A stretch of 64,000 bases of DNA from UBA6144 sp964399165 (GCA_964399165.1 CAYNPO010000007.1:1-64000), one strand, 5' to 3'; counted from the stretch's first letter, positions 17,667 to 27,044 are shown. Numbers and translations: made by a program. Notes: generated by a model from the sequence alone, not told the origin.

Positions 17667-18413
17667 ATGCGCATTCTCTCCCTCGCCACCCTCCTTATTT
17701 CCACCCCCGCTGCCGCCCAGGCCCTAGTGACGCCACAGCAGGCCCTAGACGCGGTGCTGGCCTCGCCCCTCACGCTGGTGGGGACCTACATCAGCCCCTT
17801 CAGCCAATCTGGTACAACGCCTTCCTGTGTGTTCAGGAATGAGCACGCCACGGTAGTGAGCGAGTACTGCATCCCAGAGGACATCCCCGCCCTCGCCCTA
17901 CGCGTGATTCCCCACGCAGGCGGCGGCACCGTGCGCTTCTACCTGCAGACCGAAGGATCGCTGGTGGGTCTACGCCGCGCTGATTACGATCCCACCGCCT
18001 GGGCCGTGCGCGTGTCCACCAACCACGAGTCTTACGACGCCGCCGCCACCGCGGAGGCCATGCGCGCCTACGAGGAAGCCTCCGAGATGCAGCCTGGCTG
18101 CGCAGTCATGGAATACACGGGCCTCGGCGAGATGCTCTACTGCGCGGACGCCATGGACTTCGACGCCGGCGTGAACTGGCTGGTGGAGGCAAAGATCTTC
18201 CGCGACGAGCCCACCCAGAGCTGGTACCAGGTGCAGGAACTGATCCGCGCTGAAACCGCCAAGGCCTTCGCGCCCGCTGAAATCTCGGTCGAGCCAGAAG
18301 TGGTGACAGCGCCTGAACCCGAAGCTGGGCCGGATGTGGAGCCACAACCCGAGATTGTGGCCGAACCGGAGACCCAACCGGATCCCCAGCCGGTAACCGA
18401 CGCCAGCCACTGA
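17667..18413 (+). CDS. Secreted protein with Pro/Glu-rich C-terminal tail
   Basis: A 248-residue protein started at ATG 17667 after AAAGGGG. The signal peptide ends near AAAQA. The mature region has four or five cysteines in short contexts (PSCVF, EYCIP, PGCAVM, LYCADA). The last 50 residues are a low-complexity acidic Pro/Glu/Val tail (repeated PEPE and PQPE), possibly an extended linker or a wall-associated segment. No family recognised. Confidence 0.68.
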   Translation: MRILSLATLLISTPAAAQALVTPQQALDAVLASPLTLVGTYISPFSQSGTTPSCVFRNEHATVVSEYCIPEDIPALALRVIPHAGGGTVRFYLQTEGSLVGLRRADYDPTAWAVRVSTNHESYDAAATAEAMRAYEEASEMQPGCAVMEYTGLGEMLYCADAMDFDAGVNWLVEAKIFRDEPTQSWYQVQELIRAETAKAFAPAEISVEPEVVTAPEPEAGPDVEPQPEIVAEPETQPDPQPVTDASH

Positions 18414-18453
18414 CCCCTCAGACACTCTTTCGCGCTTCCGGCGACTTCGTTCG

Positions 18454-18482
18454 TTGACTTGACCCCGCGCGACAAATAAAAT
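18454..18482 (+). promoter_or_regulatory. Sigma-70-type promoter of tRNA-Leu
   Basis: TTGACT (18454-18459), 17-base spacer, TAAAAT (18477-18482). The expected start site lies about 5 bases before the mature tRNA 5' end. Confidence 0.7.
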
Positions 18483-18493
18483 CCCAAGTTCAT

Positions 18494-18578
18494 GCCCGGG
18501 TGGCGGAATGGTAGACGCAGCGGATTCAAAATCCGCCGACCTAAAATCGTGGGGGTTCGAGTCCCTTCCCGGGCACCA
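18494..18578 (+). tRNA. tRNA-Leu (CAA)
   Basis: An 85-nt tRNA with acceptor GCCCGGG pairing CCCGGGC, an anticodon stem GCGGA/TCCGC around loop TTCAAAA (anticodon CAA), a long variable arm as in class II leucine tRNAs, the TTCGA T-loop, and encoded CCA. It reads TTG codons. Confidence 0.97.
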
Positions 18579-18581
18579 ATC

Positions 18582-18609
18582 AAAAAAGCCACCGGCAGGT
18601 GGCTTTTTT
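18582..18609. terminator. Bidirectional intrinsic terminator after tRNA-Leu
   Basis: GCCACC (18588-18593), loop GGCA, GGTGGC (18598-18603), flanked by six A on the left and six T on the right, so it can stop transcription from both sides. It overlaps the stop of the convergent DUF1905 gene. Confidence 0.9.
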
Positions 18610-18910
18610 ATTTCTCCAACCCCGTCGCGATCCGAAGGCCAATGGACAAGAGCTGGCCTTCAGCGATCTTGGCCTGTTTGCGGATCTCGGCCTTCAGAGG
18701 CAATAAGTAGCACCCTCGTTTGGTGTCATACCAAATGGCCGTATCCCAGCTGCGAGTCCCCACAGTGGCCGTGACCTTCAGGCGACCCCATCCTTCCTCG
18801 TCAAAGCCGTGCTTCTGGCGAGTCTTGCGGGAAAGCTCGCGGGGCAAAGAGACAAACCACCAACTCGCGGGGCCCTCGTGTCTCCAAACCCTAGCGCGGA
18901 ATGAAACCAT
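18608..18910 (-). CDS. DUF1905 domain-containing protein
   Basis: A 100-residue protein matching the DUF1905 pattern: FRARVWRHEGPASWWFVSLP at the start, then VTATVGTRSWDTAIW and a GCYLLPLKAEIRKQAKIAEGQ block, ending with a LSIGLRI strand. The family is a small beta-barrel-like domain of unknown function, often fused to or near YdeI-type proteins. It is divergent from the AbgT-type transporter and ends inside the tRNA-Leu terminator. Confidence 0.85.
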   Translation of the reverse strand: MVSFRARVWRHEGPASWWFVSLPRELSRKTRQKHGFDEEGWGRLKVTATVGTRSWDTAIWYDTKRGCYLLPLKAEIRKQAKIAEGQLLSIGLRIATGLEK

Positions 18911-18924
18911 GCTCCCAGCCTACC

Positions 18925-18953
18925 TTGGACATTATCTACTCGCCCGCTATAAT
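18925..18953 (+). promoter_or_regulatory. Sigma-70-type promoter of the AbgT-type transporter
   Basis: TTGGAC (18925-18930), 17-base spacer, perfect TATAAT (18948-18953), 27 bases before the ATG at 18981, with GGGGA as ribosome site. The -35 box lies only 14 bp from the divergent DUF1905 start. Confidence 0.75.
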
Positions 18954-18980
18954 TAATAAAACTTCATCAACGGGGAACGC

Positions 18981-20510
18981 ATGAGCGCCGTGACGTCCAA
19001 GCCCTTCTTGTACCGCTTCCTCGACCGGGTCGAGCGCCTGGGCAACGCCCTTCCCCACCCGGCCCTCATGTTCCTCTTGCTCGCAGGCGCGGTGATTGTC
19101 CTCTCGGCGGTGGTCTCGGGAATGGACCTCACCGCCGCTCACCCGGTGAGTGGCGAAACCCTCACGCCCGTGAACCTTCTCTCGGCCCATGGTTTGCGCT
19201 CGCTCCTGACGGACATGGTGAAGAACTACACTGGCTTCGCGCCCCTGGGAACTGTGCTTGTGGCGATGCTCGGTTTCGGCATTGCGGAGAAAAGCGGGCT
19301 CCTCTCCACTCTTCTGCGCCTCGTGGTGCTCAAGGCACCGCGGGCCTTGCTGGTTCCCGCCGTTCTTCTCGCCGGGGTCATGTCCCATACCGGCGGAGAC
19401 GTCGGCTACGTGCTGCTGATCCCCTTGGCGGGGTTGGTCTTCCACAGCGCGGGACTCAACCCCGTCGCAGGCATCGCCATATGCTTCGCCGGCGTCTCCG
19501 GGGGCTTCGCCGCCAATGTGCTCCTCAGCACCGCTGATCCCCTGCTCTCCGGTATTTCCCAGGAGGCCGCGCGCATTCTGAACCCCGCCTACGTGGTCAC
19601 CCCGCTCTCAAACTATTACTTCATGGCCTCGTCCTCTCTGCTCATCATTTTGGTGGGCACCTTCGTCGCTAACAAGGTGACCATCCCCTTCGTGGGTGAA
19701 TACCAAGGGGAGAAAGCCGCCGACGGCTCCCTCCACCTCACCGACGCCGAGAGGAAAGGACTTTTCTGGGCCGGCCTCGCCGCGGCGGGGCTCACGGTCA
19801 TCCTGCTCGCGGGACTGCTTCCCGCTGACGGCTTCCTACGGGATCCCGCCTCTCCCGATTTCCTTCACTCCGCGGCGCTGAAAGGGGTGGTGGCGGTCAT
19901 TTTCTTCTTCGGGGCCATCCCCGGCATCGCCTTCGGCTACTCCTCCGGCTCCTTTAAGGACCAAAACGACGTGGTCAAGGCCATGCAGGACGCCATGGTG
20001 ACCCTCGCGCCCTACCTGGTGCTGGTGTTTTTCGCCTCGCAGTTCATCCACCTCTTCGGGGCCTCCAACATGGGCCTGATCTTCGCCGTAAAAGGCTCTG
20101 AGATTCTCAAGGCGCTGAACCTCGGGCCAATCCCCCTCATGCTGGGATTCATCCTGCTCACCGTGCTGCTTGACCTCGTCATTGGCTCGGCCTCGGCGAA
20201 GTGGGCGCTCATGGCCCCCATCTTCGTGCCCATGTTCATGCTGCTGGGAGTGACGCCGGAATTGAGCCAGGCCTCCTACCGGATCGCCGACTCCGTGGTG
20301 AACATCATTTCGCCCCTCATGAGCTACTTCCCGCTGATCCTGGCCTTCATCGTGCGCTACAACCCCCGCGCCAACATCGGAACGTTGATCGCATTGATGC
20401 TACCCTACTCTGTGGGGTTCCTGATTTTTTGGTCCTTGATGCTCTTTGGATGGATCAGCCTCGATCTGCCCCTGGGCCCGGGGGCCATCCTTCGTTACGC
20501 CGCTCCCTGA
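18981..20510 (+). CDS. AbgT family transporter
   Basis: A 509-residue inner-membrane protein with about 11-13 hydrophobic segments. It carries the family signature around MSHTGGDVGYVLLIPLAG and GGFAANVLLSTADPLLSG, plus SAKWALMAPIFVPMF near the C-terminus. AbgT members import p-aminobenzoyl-glutamate or export antimetabolites such as sulfonamides using ion gradients. The substrate here is unknown. It is preceded by a strong promoter and is probably monocistronic, converging on the DUF389 gene. Confidence 0.94.
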   Translation: MSAVTSKPFLYRFLDRVERLGNALPHPALMFLLLAGAVIVLSAVVSGMDLTAAHPVSGETLTPVNLLSAHGLRSLLTDMVKNYTGFAPLGTVLVAMLGFGIAEKSGLLSTLLRLVVLKAPRALLVPAVLLAGVMSHTGGDVGYVLLIPLAGLVFHSAGLNPVAGIAICFAGVSGGFAANVLLSTADPLLSGISQEAARILNPAYVVTPLSNYYFMASSSLLIILVGTFVANKVTIPFVGEYQGEKAADGSLHLTDAERKGLFWAGLAAAGLTVILLAGLLPADGFLRDPASPDFLHSAALKGVVAVIFFFGAIPGIAFGYSSGSFKDQNDVVKAMQDAMVTLAPYLVLVFFASQFIHLFGASNMGLIFAVKGSEILKALNLGPIPLMLGFILLTVLLDLVIGSASAKWALMAPIFVPMFMLLGVTPELSQASYRIADSVVNIISPLMSYFPLILAFIVRYNPRANIGTLIALMLPYSVGFLIFWSLMLFGWISLDLPLGPGAILRYAAP

Positions 20511-20519
20511 GCGGTAGCC

Positions 20520-21797
20520 CTAGAGCGAAATCGAGTGAACCACGCGCAGTTGGGGATTCTCCTGACGGACTCGCAGGAACTCCTCCACCGCGCGACGGAC
20601 GCCGGCCGCGGGACGTTTTTTCCAAACCACTCCAGCCTCGCCTCCTTGCAGGTTGAGCGCCATTATCTCCGGGGCGAAGGCCCGTGCCTCGGCCAAGGCC
20701 GCGGTGGCAGCCCGCCGTTCCTCCCGCAGGGATTTGAGTTCCACTTCCATCCCTGCGAGCTGCTGGCGCATGGGGAGGTCTTTCGCGGCGGCACGGCTGA
20801 GCTGGGCGTCCACGTGGTCCTCGATGGCCATTTGGACCACTTCCAGCTTGCTCTTCTCTAGCCCATAAGCGTCTTTGCGGCGCTCGAGGGCCTCGATGGT
20901 GGTAGGTGGCATCTTCGCGCCGATGAAAGTCAGTTTGATCACGCTGCGCCGGGGATCGAAGACGAATTGCTTGTCGATCAAGAAGGAGCCCTTGTGGCGA
21001 GCCTCCTTCTCCACGAACTTGCCGGCTTTGGCCCTGAAGTTGGATTGGGCGAGCAAAAGCCAGGCCGTGACCAAGCTTGGCACCGCCACCGCGGCTGCGG
21101 TGCCGAATATCCATCGGTCAATGCGCTCCTGCTCCCGGGGGTTGGCGTAGCTGACCTTGCTGAATTTAAGCGATCGCACGAAGACGTAGGTGCTGAGACA
21201 GATAAAAACGGAATTAATGACGAAGAGGTACAGGGCACCCACCAGGAACTTCCATTGTAGGGTGGCTATCCCGTAACCGGCCGTACAGAGCGGGGGCATC
21301 AGGGCCGTGGCGATGGCGACACCGGGGACGGCGTTGCTGCGCCCTCCTCCGCGGGACATGGCGACGATGCCAGCGGCCCCGCCGAAGACGGCAATGAGCA
21401 GGTCGTAGAAATTCGGTGCCGTCCGCGCCATCAACTCGCTTTGGGCCTCGGAGAAAGGGGAAAGTAGGAAGTACAGGGTAGAGGCGCCCAAGCTGATCAG
21501 GACGGCGTAGACGAGGTTGCGCACGGATTCCTGCAACAGGGAAAAATCCCGGACTCCCAAAGCATAGCCCGCGCCCAGGATGGGCCCCATGAGGGGCGAA
21601 ATCAACATGGCGCCGATGATCACGGCGGTGGAGTTCACGTTGAGCCCCACGGAGGCGATGAAAATGGCGAAGATCAGTGTCCAGGCATTGGCGCTCTTGA
21701 AGTGCGAATTCTGCCTGATGGCCTCGTCGGTGCCGGCGTAGTCCGTGTCCTTGCGGAGGTCCATCAGGTCCCGGATCTGGCCGAGCGCGTGTCTCAT
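20520..21797 (-). CDS. DUF389 (TIGR00341-type) membrane protein
   Basis: A 425-residue protein with a membrane core of about six segments and the DUF389 signature: GLNVNSTAVIIGAMLISPLMGP, GGAAGIVAMSRGGG and VAIATALMPPLCTAGYG. The C-terminal ~180 residues are soluble and charged (DAYGLEKSKLEVVQMAI onwards), probably cytoplasmic or periplasmic. Function of the family is not established. It ends 10 bases after the convergent AbgT-type gene and lies 10 bases downstream of a secreted-protein gene on the same strand. Confidence 0.92.
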   Translation of the reverse strand: MRHALGQIRDLMDLRKDTDYAGTDEAIRQNSHFKSANAWTLIFAIFIASVGLNVNSTAVIIGAMLISPLMGPILGAGYALGVRDFSLLQESVRNLVYAVLISLGASTLYFLLSPFSEAQSELMARTAPNFYDLLIAVFGGAAGIVAMSRGGGRSNAVPGVAIATALMPPLCTAGYGIATLQWKFLVGALYLFVINSVFICLSTYVFVRSLKFSKVSYANPREQERIDRWIFGTAAAVAVPSLVTAWLLLAQSNFRAKAGKFVEKEARHKGSFLIDKQFVFDPRRSVIKLTFIGAKMPPTTIEALERRKDAYGLEKSKLEVVQMAIEDHVDAQLSRAAAKDLPMRQQLAGMEVELKSLREERRAATAALAEARAFAPEIMALNLQGGEAGVVWKKRPAAGVRRAVEEFLRVRQENPQLRVVHSISL

Positions 21798-21807
21798 GCG
21801 AGGCGCC

Positions 21808-22473
21808 TCAGCGGTTCATCCCCAGGGACGCGACGAACTTCTTGCAGGCTTCAAGGGTCTTGAAGCGGTAGCTGGTGTCCCAGGTGGTTCCCTTCACGTC
21901 ACCCCGGTGCATCTGCGTGACCAGGACGACGGGGGCCTCGGGATGGTCAGGGTCCGGTTGCAGAACGGCCAAGATGGCGTCGTGGCGCTTGCCCACGGAC
22001 ACAAAGTACTGCTTTTCGGAACGCTCGCATTCACCGGCGGCTGGAGTCTCCAACAATTGGCGGCGGAAAGTCAGGTCCGCGATCTCTACGGAGGCGGAGG
22101 AGCCGTCGGTGCCAGAGAAGGTGAACTTATTTTTCGATCGGCCACCATACAAGGCCTGTTGCAAGGATGTGAGGAGGGATTCGGCGTTGAGGACGTAGGG
22201 CGCGATGAGATCCAACTCGATCTTGCGGTGGACGGTGCGGTTGTCGTGGCACTTCACTTTGGCCTCTCGACGGGTGAGGGGAACTTGGCAAGAGCCGGCG
22301 TTGTCGCAGGCAATGGCCTTACCTTCCACCAGAATGTCGTCGTTCGGGCAGCCCTGGTACAGCAGCTCGAGATGCAGCTTGGTTCCGGCCTGCTTCACTT
22401 CGCGCAAAACCACTGGTGCTGCCCAGGCTTGGAACACGAAAAGAGATGAAACGACCAGTGCGCTGAAACGCAT
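21808..22473 (-). CDS. Secreted protein of unknown function
   Basis: A 221-residue product with a signal peptide (LVVSSLFVFQAWA). The mature protein has cysteines at YQGCPND, IACDNAGSC and VKCHDN near the N-terminus, which may form disulfides, and two more near the C-terminus (GECERSE, LEACKKF). Alternating beta-strand-like pattern; no family recognised. Same-strand spacing of 10 bases suggests cotranscription with the DUF389 gene. Confidence 0.65.
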   Translation of the reverse strand: MRFSALVVSSLFVFQAWAAPVVLREVKQAGTKLHLELLYQGCPNDDILVEGKAIACDNAGSCQVPLTRREAKVKCHDNRTVHRKIELDLIAPYVLNAESLLTSLQQALYGGRSKNKFTFSGTDGSSASVEIADLTFRRQLLETPAAGECERSEKQYFVSVGKRHDAILAVLQPDPDHPEAPVVLVTQMHRGDVKGTTWDTSYRFKTLEACKKFVASLGMNR

Positions 22474-22571
22474 GAACCACTCCTTGGTAGTCCTTTCATG
22501 GTCTTAAGGAAGGATGGTTTGGGCAAGGCATCACTTAAAGGAAAGGGATAAATTAAGCCCGAGAGGGGGCC

Positions 22572-23222
22572 TCAGGGGCCGGCATACCAACAGGCCGGCC
22601 GCTCCGCACCCTCAAGGCCCGCCAGCAGGGTGTCCAATCGGCATTGGGCGGAGGGATACCCGTAGTGCGTGCGGGGGACCCGCGTGGTGTCCCGTGATTG
22701 CAGAGCGGGCGCCGACTCCCCTGAGTAGTCCGCGTACACGGCGGTAAGCGCCAGGGCCGCGGCGGCGCCATCATTCCTGCCTAGACGTGCGAAGCAATCA
22801 CGAGTGGACCACCAGTCGGCTTGGCCTTCGCACGAGGACCATCCTCCCCGGGCGGCGGTGGGGGCCCCGCCCATGTGGTGGCCGAGTTCATGGCAAAACA
22901 CCAACGCGAGTTCCGCTTCCCCCATGGCTGGGTGCTCGAGCATGCCTCCATAAAAAATCACGTTCCAGTCCTGCCCTTCCCTCGCGGCGAAGGCGTTGAC
23001 CCTGCGGTCGTCCGGCTCGACGACCACGCGGAGGCGCCCCCCCCGACTTTCGGCGAGAGGGGCCATCCGGGCCTCGAACTCCCGCAGCGTCCTCCCCGCA
23101 GCGTCTTGGTCCCGCGCTACGCTGGCGCGCTTCGTGGGGTTCATGGGCCCGTCTCCCGGAAAGAAACGGGCCTGGACGCCACCCACATGGACCATCAGGG
23201 CGAGAAGTACACAGCGGTTCAT
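22572..23222 (-). CDS. Secreted M48-like metalloprotease, family copy 1
   Basis: A 216-residue secreted protein. HELGH at 111-115 gives two histidine ligands and the catalytic glutamate; CEGQAD (E132) supplies the likely third ligand, the arrangement of gluzincins such as M48. The C-terminus carries AQCRLDT and ACWY, shared with the copies at 26175-27044 and 36189-36890. The whole fits a small soluble periplasmic or secreted protease without the membrane segments of HtpX. Its start follows the previous stop by 10 bases, with GGGGG upstream of the ATG, so it is cotranscribed with the secreted gene at 23233-23946. Confidence 0.8.
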   Translation of the reverse strand: MNRCVLLALMVHVGGVQARFFPGDGPMNPTKRASVARDQDAAGRTLREFEARMAPLAESRGGRLRVVVEPDDRRVNAFAAREGQDWNVIFYGGMLEHPAMGEAELALVFCHELGHHMGGAPTAARGGWSSCEGQADWWSTRDCFARLGRNDGAAAALALTAVYADYSGESAPALQSRDTTRVPRTHYGYPSAQCRLDTLLAGLEGAERPACWYAGP

Positions 23223-23232
23223 CCGAGCCCCC

Positions 23233-23946
23233 TTACTTCAAGACCAGCGTGTTGACCGATTTGCCGTCGGTGGTGCGGCTGAACAAGAGGATCTTGGCGC
23301 TGTTGAAAGCCGCCGGGTCGAATTTGACGGGGATGCGCATGGGCACCATCTTCATGGGGCAGAAGTCGCTCAGCTGCTTCATGATAGGCATGATAGAAAG
23401 GGTGTCTTTACCGTTGGAGAGGTATTCCACCCGATCCAAGGCGAAGCAGGGACTGGGGAGTTGTCCCACCAGCTCGGCGCTGCCGTCGATCCCGCCGGTG
23501 AAGCCCAGCTCAATATAGTCGACGATGGCGTAGATGTAGTCATCCATGCTGCTGGAGCGGGCCTCCACCACGCTCATCTTGTCCTCGAGCCCCGATACGC
23601 CACCTCCGTTGACAACCAGGCGGTACTCACCGGCCTGGAGGTTGCCGATGGTGACGTTTTCCTGGAAGGGGATCAGAACCTGAGCGCACGCGGGAGCCTT
23701 GTCGGTGCGCTCGAGCGCGGTCACGGTGATCTCCACGACATCCTCGCGAACCGCCACGTCGACCTTGTTGCGGGAGTAGCAGGTGCTGGGGAAGGTGCCG
23801 GTGACCACCACCTCCACGTTATCATTGTTGTCGAAGCCGGCAGGCACGTACAGGTGGTCCACCGGGGCGGGGATGACCTTCGGGGCGGAGGCGTGGACCT
23901 GGACGGCGAAAAGAGCGAGGGGCAGGGCGGGAAGCAAGCGTTTCAT
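23233..23946 (-). CDS. Secreted protein of unknown function
   Basis: A 237-residue product with a Sec signal peptide (LPALPLALFAVQVHA). The mature sequence alternates short strands (VEVVVTGTF, VVEITVTALER, EYRLVVNGGG), suggesting a beta-sandwich, and has four cysteines. It is the first gene of a two-gene unit with the M48-like protease, so it could be its partner or substrate. No family recognised. Confidence 0.67.
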   Translation of the reverse strand: MKRLLPALPLALFAVQVHASAPKVIPAPVDHLYVPAGFDNNDNVEVVVTGTFPSTCYSRNKVDVAVREDVVEITVTALERTDKAPACAQVLIPFQENVTIGNLQAGEYRLVVNGGGVSGLEDKMSVVEARSSSMDDYIYAIVDYIELGFTGGIDGSAELVGQLPSPCFALDRVEYLSNGKDTLSIMPIMKQLSDFCPMKMVPMRIPVKFDPAAFNSAKILLFSRTTDGKSVNTLVLK

Positions 23947-24100
23947 GGGGTCTCCTAGTTGGTTGCTACGCGGATTTTTTACCGCCCGACCGATGGCCCG
24001 TACCGAGCGGCCCTCAGGGACAAGCCTGATTGTTGTCAGGTTTCGCCGTTGCCGTCCCAGCGCGTCGGCGTTAATTTGGAGGCGTCACACGGAGGCGAAC

Positions 24101-25048
24101 ATGCGCGATTTTTATCCCCCCATCGAACCTTTCAACACTGGCTCGTTGGCAGTGGACGATCTCCACACGTTGTATTTCGAGGAAGCGGGCAATCCCAAGG
24201 GCAAACCCATCGTCTTTGTCCATGGCGGCCCCGGGGGAGGCATCGACGCCGACTACCGCCGCTTTTTCGACCCAAAGCTTTGGCGCGTGGTGCTTTTCGA
24301 CCAGCGCGGATGTGGCAAGTCCACACCGTTTTCTGAGCTGAAGAACAACACGACCTGGCACTCCGTGGCCGACATGGAGAAACTGCGCTCCCACCTCGGA
24401 ATCGACCGCTGGAGCGTCTTCGGCGGCTCCTGGGGTTCCACCCTCGCCCTCGCTTATGCCATCAAGCACCCGGAGAAAGTCCGCGAGCTCGTCCTGCGTG
24501 GCATCTTCCTTCTGCGGGAAAGCGAGATCCGCTGGTTCTACCAGGAAGGCGCGAGCCATCTCTTCCCGGACGCCTGGGAGAAGTACCTCGCCCCCATCCC
24601 TCCCGCCGAACGGGGGGATCTCGTCCAGGCCTTCCACAAGCGGCTGACCTCCCCTGACGCCCAGGTGCGCGCGGAAGCCGCCAAGGCCTGGTCCGTGTGG
24701 GAGGGCTCCACCTCCAAACTGCACCTGGACCCGGATTTCATCGCCCGTTTCGGCGGTGACGCCTTCGCCGACGCCTTCGCGCGCATCGAATGCCACTACT
24801 TCGTGAACAAGGGCTTTTTCGAGGAAGATGGGTGGCTGCTCAAGCACGTCGATAAGATCCGCCACATCCCGGCCTGGATCGTCCAAGGACGCTATGACGT
24901 GGTCTGCCCCGCCACCAGCGCCTGGGATCTCCACCGCGCTTGGCCCGAGGCCCAGCTACACATCATAGCGGACGCCGGACACTCGGCCACCGAGCCCGGA
25001 ATCAAATCGAAGCTGATCGAAGCGACGGATTATTTCGGGAAGCTGTAG
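24101..25048 (+). CDS. pip: Proline iminopeptidase (S33 alpha/beta hydrolase)
   Basis: A 315-residue cytoplasmic exopeptidase removing N-terminal proline. HGGPGGG (41-47) is the oxyanion loop, GGSWGS puts the nucleophile at Ser110, and the other triad members are probably Asp266 and His294 (DAGHSATEPG). Length and the WFYQEGASHLFPDAWE cap motif match the family well. ATG 24101 has a GGAGG site; a longer frame upstream has none. Confidence 0.95.
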   Translation: MRDFYPPIEPFNTGSLAVDDLHTLYFEEAGNPKGKPIVFVHGGPGGGIDADYRRFFDPKLWRVVLFDQRGCGKSTPFSELKNNTTWHSVADMEKLRSHLGIDRWSVFGGSWGSTLALAYAIKHPEKVRELVLRGIFLLRESEIRWFYQEGASHLFPDAWEKYLAPIPPAERGDLVQAFHKRLTSPDAQVRAEAAKAWSVWEGSTSKLHLDPDFIARFGGDAFADAFARIECHYFVNKGFFEEDGWLLKHVDKIRHIPAWIVQGRYDVVCPATSAWDLHRAWPEAQLHIIADAGHSATEPGIKSKLIEATDYFGKL

Positions 25049-25052
25049 CCCC

Positions 25053-25958
25053 TCAGATCAAGCGAGCAAAAGCCCACATGCCGATCTGCATGGTTTCCGG
25101 CCGGATGTCGGTTTCGTTGAGCGACTTGATGAAGGGCATCACCGTGAGATTCTTTACCGGACTATAACCGAGACCGACGCCTAGGATGTGTTTGTTGCGT
25201 TCAAAGTAATTCCACTTGCGGCGGCCCTCGCTGCCCTCTTTCGGTGCACGGTGCTGGAGGTCCCATTCGTGGTAGACCTGGGTGCTCCAATGGTCGTCTA
25301 TGACGTACTCTGTAATGAGCGTCTCATTCAGCCGCACGCGCTCCTCGTTGACCCCACCCTCGTAAAAATAACGGCGCACTCCCAAGTCGAGGCTGAAGGT
25401 GAGCTCGGGAGCGGCCTCCCAGCCAAACGATTGCTCGACCTCACCCTGGCCGTCGATTCCCTTGTTGCGTGAATCGGTGCTGAACGGGGCACGCCAGGCC
25501 AACTTGGTGGCGGTGGAGAAGCGATCCGTGCGTACCCATATCTGCTGGATTGAGAAAACTCCATCATCCACGACCACGGTGTGCCGGTCATCGTCTTCGC
25601 TCAATTCGCCGCGATCACCGAACACGGTTATGAACCGGGGAGAGAGGCCCAGGAAAGTCTGGTCGGCTACGCGCCCGCGGAAACCGAACTTGTGCCACAT
25701 GCCCACCGGGTCAGCGGTGCGGTTGCCCTCGCGGTCGTATTGATTGTCGTCCCATTTCTTGGCGCTGGGCCCATTGATTTCACCAAAATAGTTCACCCGC
25801 AAGCGATCACGCAGTCGGTTGGTGCTCAGATCCTTGGGGAGCTGGGCCGAGAATGTGGGAGAAGCCTGCCCGTGGGCCAGGGAAGACAGCATGAGGCAGA
25901 TGACGATTGCTGCGAGACGCATATAGGGGAAGTAACACGCCCGTGAACTCGATTTCAT
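25053..25958 (-). CDS. Predicted outer-membrane beta-barrel protein
   Basis: A 301-residue product from ATG 25958 (ATG 25922 would give a tighter 20-residue signal peptide and is a real alternative). After the signal (IVICLMLSSLAHG) the sequence has repeated amphipathic strands with aromatic girdles (LRVNYFGEI, YFYEGG, STQVYHEWDLQ, NLTVMPFIKSL). It ends ...WAFARLI rather than with phenylalanine. A barrel of perhaps 10-12 strands is inferred. It is convergent with pip. Confidence 0.62.
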   Translation of the reverse strand: MKSSSRACYFPYMRLAAIVICLMLSSLAHGQASPTFSAQLPKDLSTNRLRDRLRVNYFGEINGPSAKKWDDNQYDREGNRTADPVGMWHKFGFRGRVADQTFLGLSPRFITVFGDRGELSEDDDRHTVVVDDGVFSIQQIWVRTDRFSTATKLAWRAPFSTDSRNKGIDGQGEVEQSFGWEAAPELTFSLDLGVRRYFYEGGVNEERVRLNETLITEYVIDDHWSTQVYHEWDLQHRAPKEGSEGRRKWNYFERNKHILGVGLGYSPVKNLTVMPFIKSLNETDIRPETMQIGMWAFARLI

Positions 25959-26174
25959 GTCATCCGTCGAACTTGACCAAATCTTAACCCCAAAAAGAGG
26001 AGGAAATTCAGCCATCTGGTGCGGCTCACCGCTTTGTCAGGATGCACAAAAACAATACTCGACTTTCCTTCTTTTTTCTTACTTCGGGCATGCAGAGCAC
26101 ATTTATCAAGTGCGTGTCCGAGTCCGGCATCATTTAATTTTCCAGAGAGATTTTTCAAATCTTAAGGAGATTGA
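25959..26174. other. AT-rich divergent intergenic region
   Basis: This gap between two divergent secreted-protein genes is markedly richer in A+T than the rest of the window, with runs such as TTTTTTCTTAC and TTTAATTTTCC. It must hold both promoters; a TTGTCA at 26034-26039 is a possible -35 element but no matching -10 box is convincing. No gene is seen. Confidence 0.45.
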
Positions 26175-27044
26175 ATGAAACTGCTGTCATTGATGATTCT
26201 GTCCTTCGCCCTTCCCGCCCTCGCCTGCACAGAGGACGGCCGCGGCGGCTTCCTCCCCGAAAACGACATGCAGATCCCCGTGGGCGCCAAGAACGCCAAG
26301 GGTCTGACCGAGGCCCAGTTCAATAAAGTCATCGATGACCTCTCCGCCATCTATGCCCCCATCATCTCCAACATGGGCGGCAAACTGAACGTGGACCGCG
26401 GCTGGGACAACGCCACCGTGAACGCCAGTGCCCAACGCTTCGGCAACACCTGGCAAGTGAACATGTTTGGAGGCCTCGCCCGCCATGCCGCCGTGACCGT
26501 CGACGGATTCGCCCTGGTCATGTGCCACGAAATCGGCCACCACATCGGCGGCGCGCCCAAGACCAGCGGCTTCTTGTGGCTCAACCGCTGGGCCTCAAAC
26601 GAAGGCCAATCCGACTACTTCGCCACCCTGAAGTGCTTGCGCCGCCTTTTCGAGAACGACAACAACGCCGCCATCGTGCGCGCCATGACTGTCCCCGCCC
26701 GCCTCAGCCAGGCTTGCGCCCAGTCCTACCGCAACGAAGACGAGCGTAACATCTGCATCCGCGCCGGCATGGCGGGCAAATCCGTCGCCGACCTTTTCGC
26801 GGCCATGCGCAACCAACCCGTGGGCACCTTCGAGACCCCCGACTCCGCGCAGGTCGCCCGCACCAACCACGCCCACCCCGCCCACCAGTGCCGCCTGGAC
26901 ACCTATTTCGCCGGCGCCGTGTGTGACAAGGCCGTCAACGAGGACGTCGACCAACGCGATGAAGTCCGCGGCACCTGCCACGGTTCCCTCGGAGACACTG
27001 TGGGCCTGCGCCCCCGCTGCTGGTTCAAACCGTCCGTCAACTGA
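26175..27044 (+). CDS. Secreted M48-like metalloprotease, family copy 2
   Basis: A 289-residue protein, the longest of three paralogues. The signal peptide ends near ALAC. HEIGH at 118-122 and NEGQSDYF (E143) form a gluzincin-like zinc site. The conserved C-terminal blocks QCRLDT and RCWF are present, with an insertion of about 30 residues between them. GGAGATTGA precedes the ATG. The gene stands alone between an AT-rich promoter region and a good terminator, so it is likely expressed by itself. Confidence 0.83.
   Translation: MKLLSLMILSFALPALACTEDGRGGFLPENDMQIPVGAKNAKGLTEAQFNKVIDDLSAIYAPIISNMGGKLNVDRGWDNATVNASAQRFGNTWQVNMFGGLARHAAVTVDGFALVMCHEIGHHIGGAPKTSGFLWLNRWASNEGQSDYFATLKCLRRLFENDNNAAIVRAMTVPARLSQACAQSYRNEDERNICIRAGMAGKSVADLFAAMRNQPVGTFETPDSAQVARTNHAHPAHQCRLDTYFAGAVCDKAVNEDVDQRDEVRGTCHGSLGDTVGLRPRCWFKPSVN

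Noticed and set aside
18137..18592. Minus-strand open frame containing GAREGTRTPTILGRR
   Set aside because: Antisense of tRNA-Leu running on opposite the secreted-protein gene; another familiar tRNA artefact.
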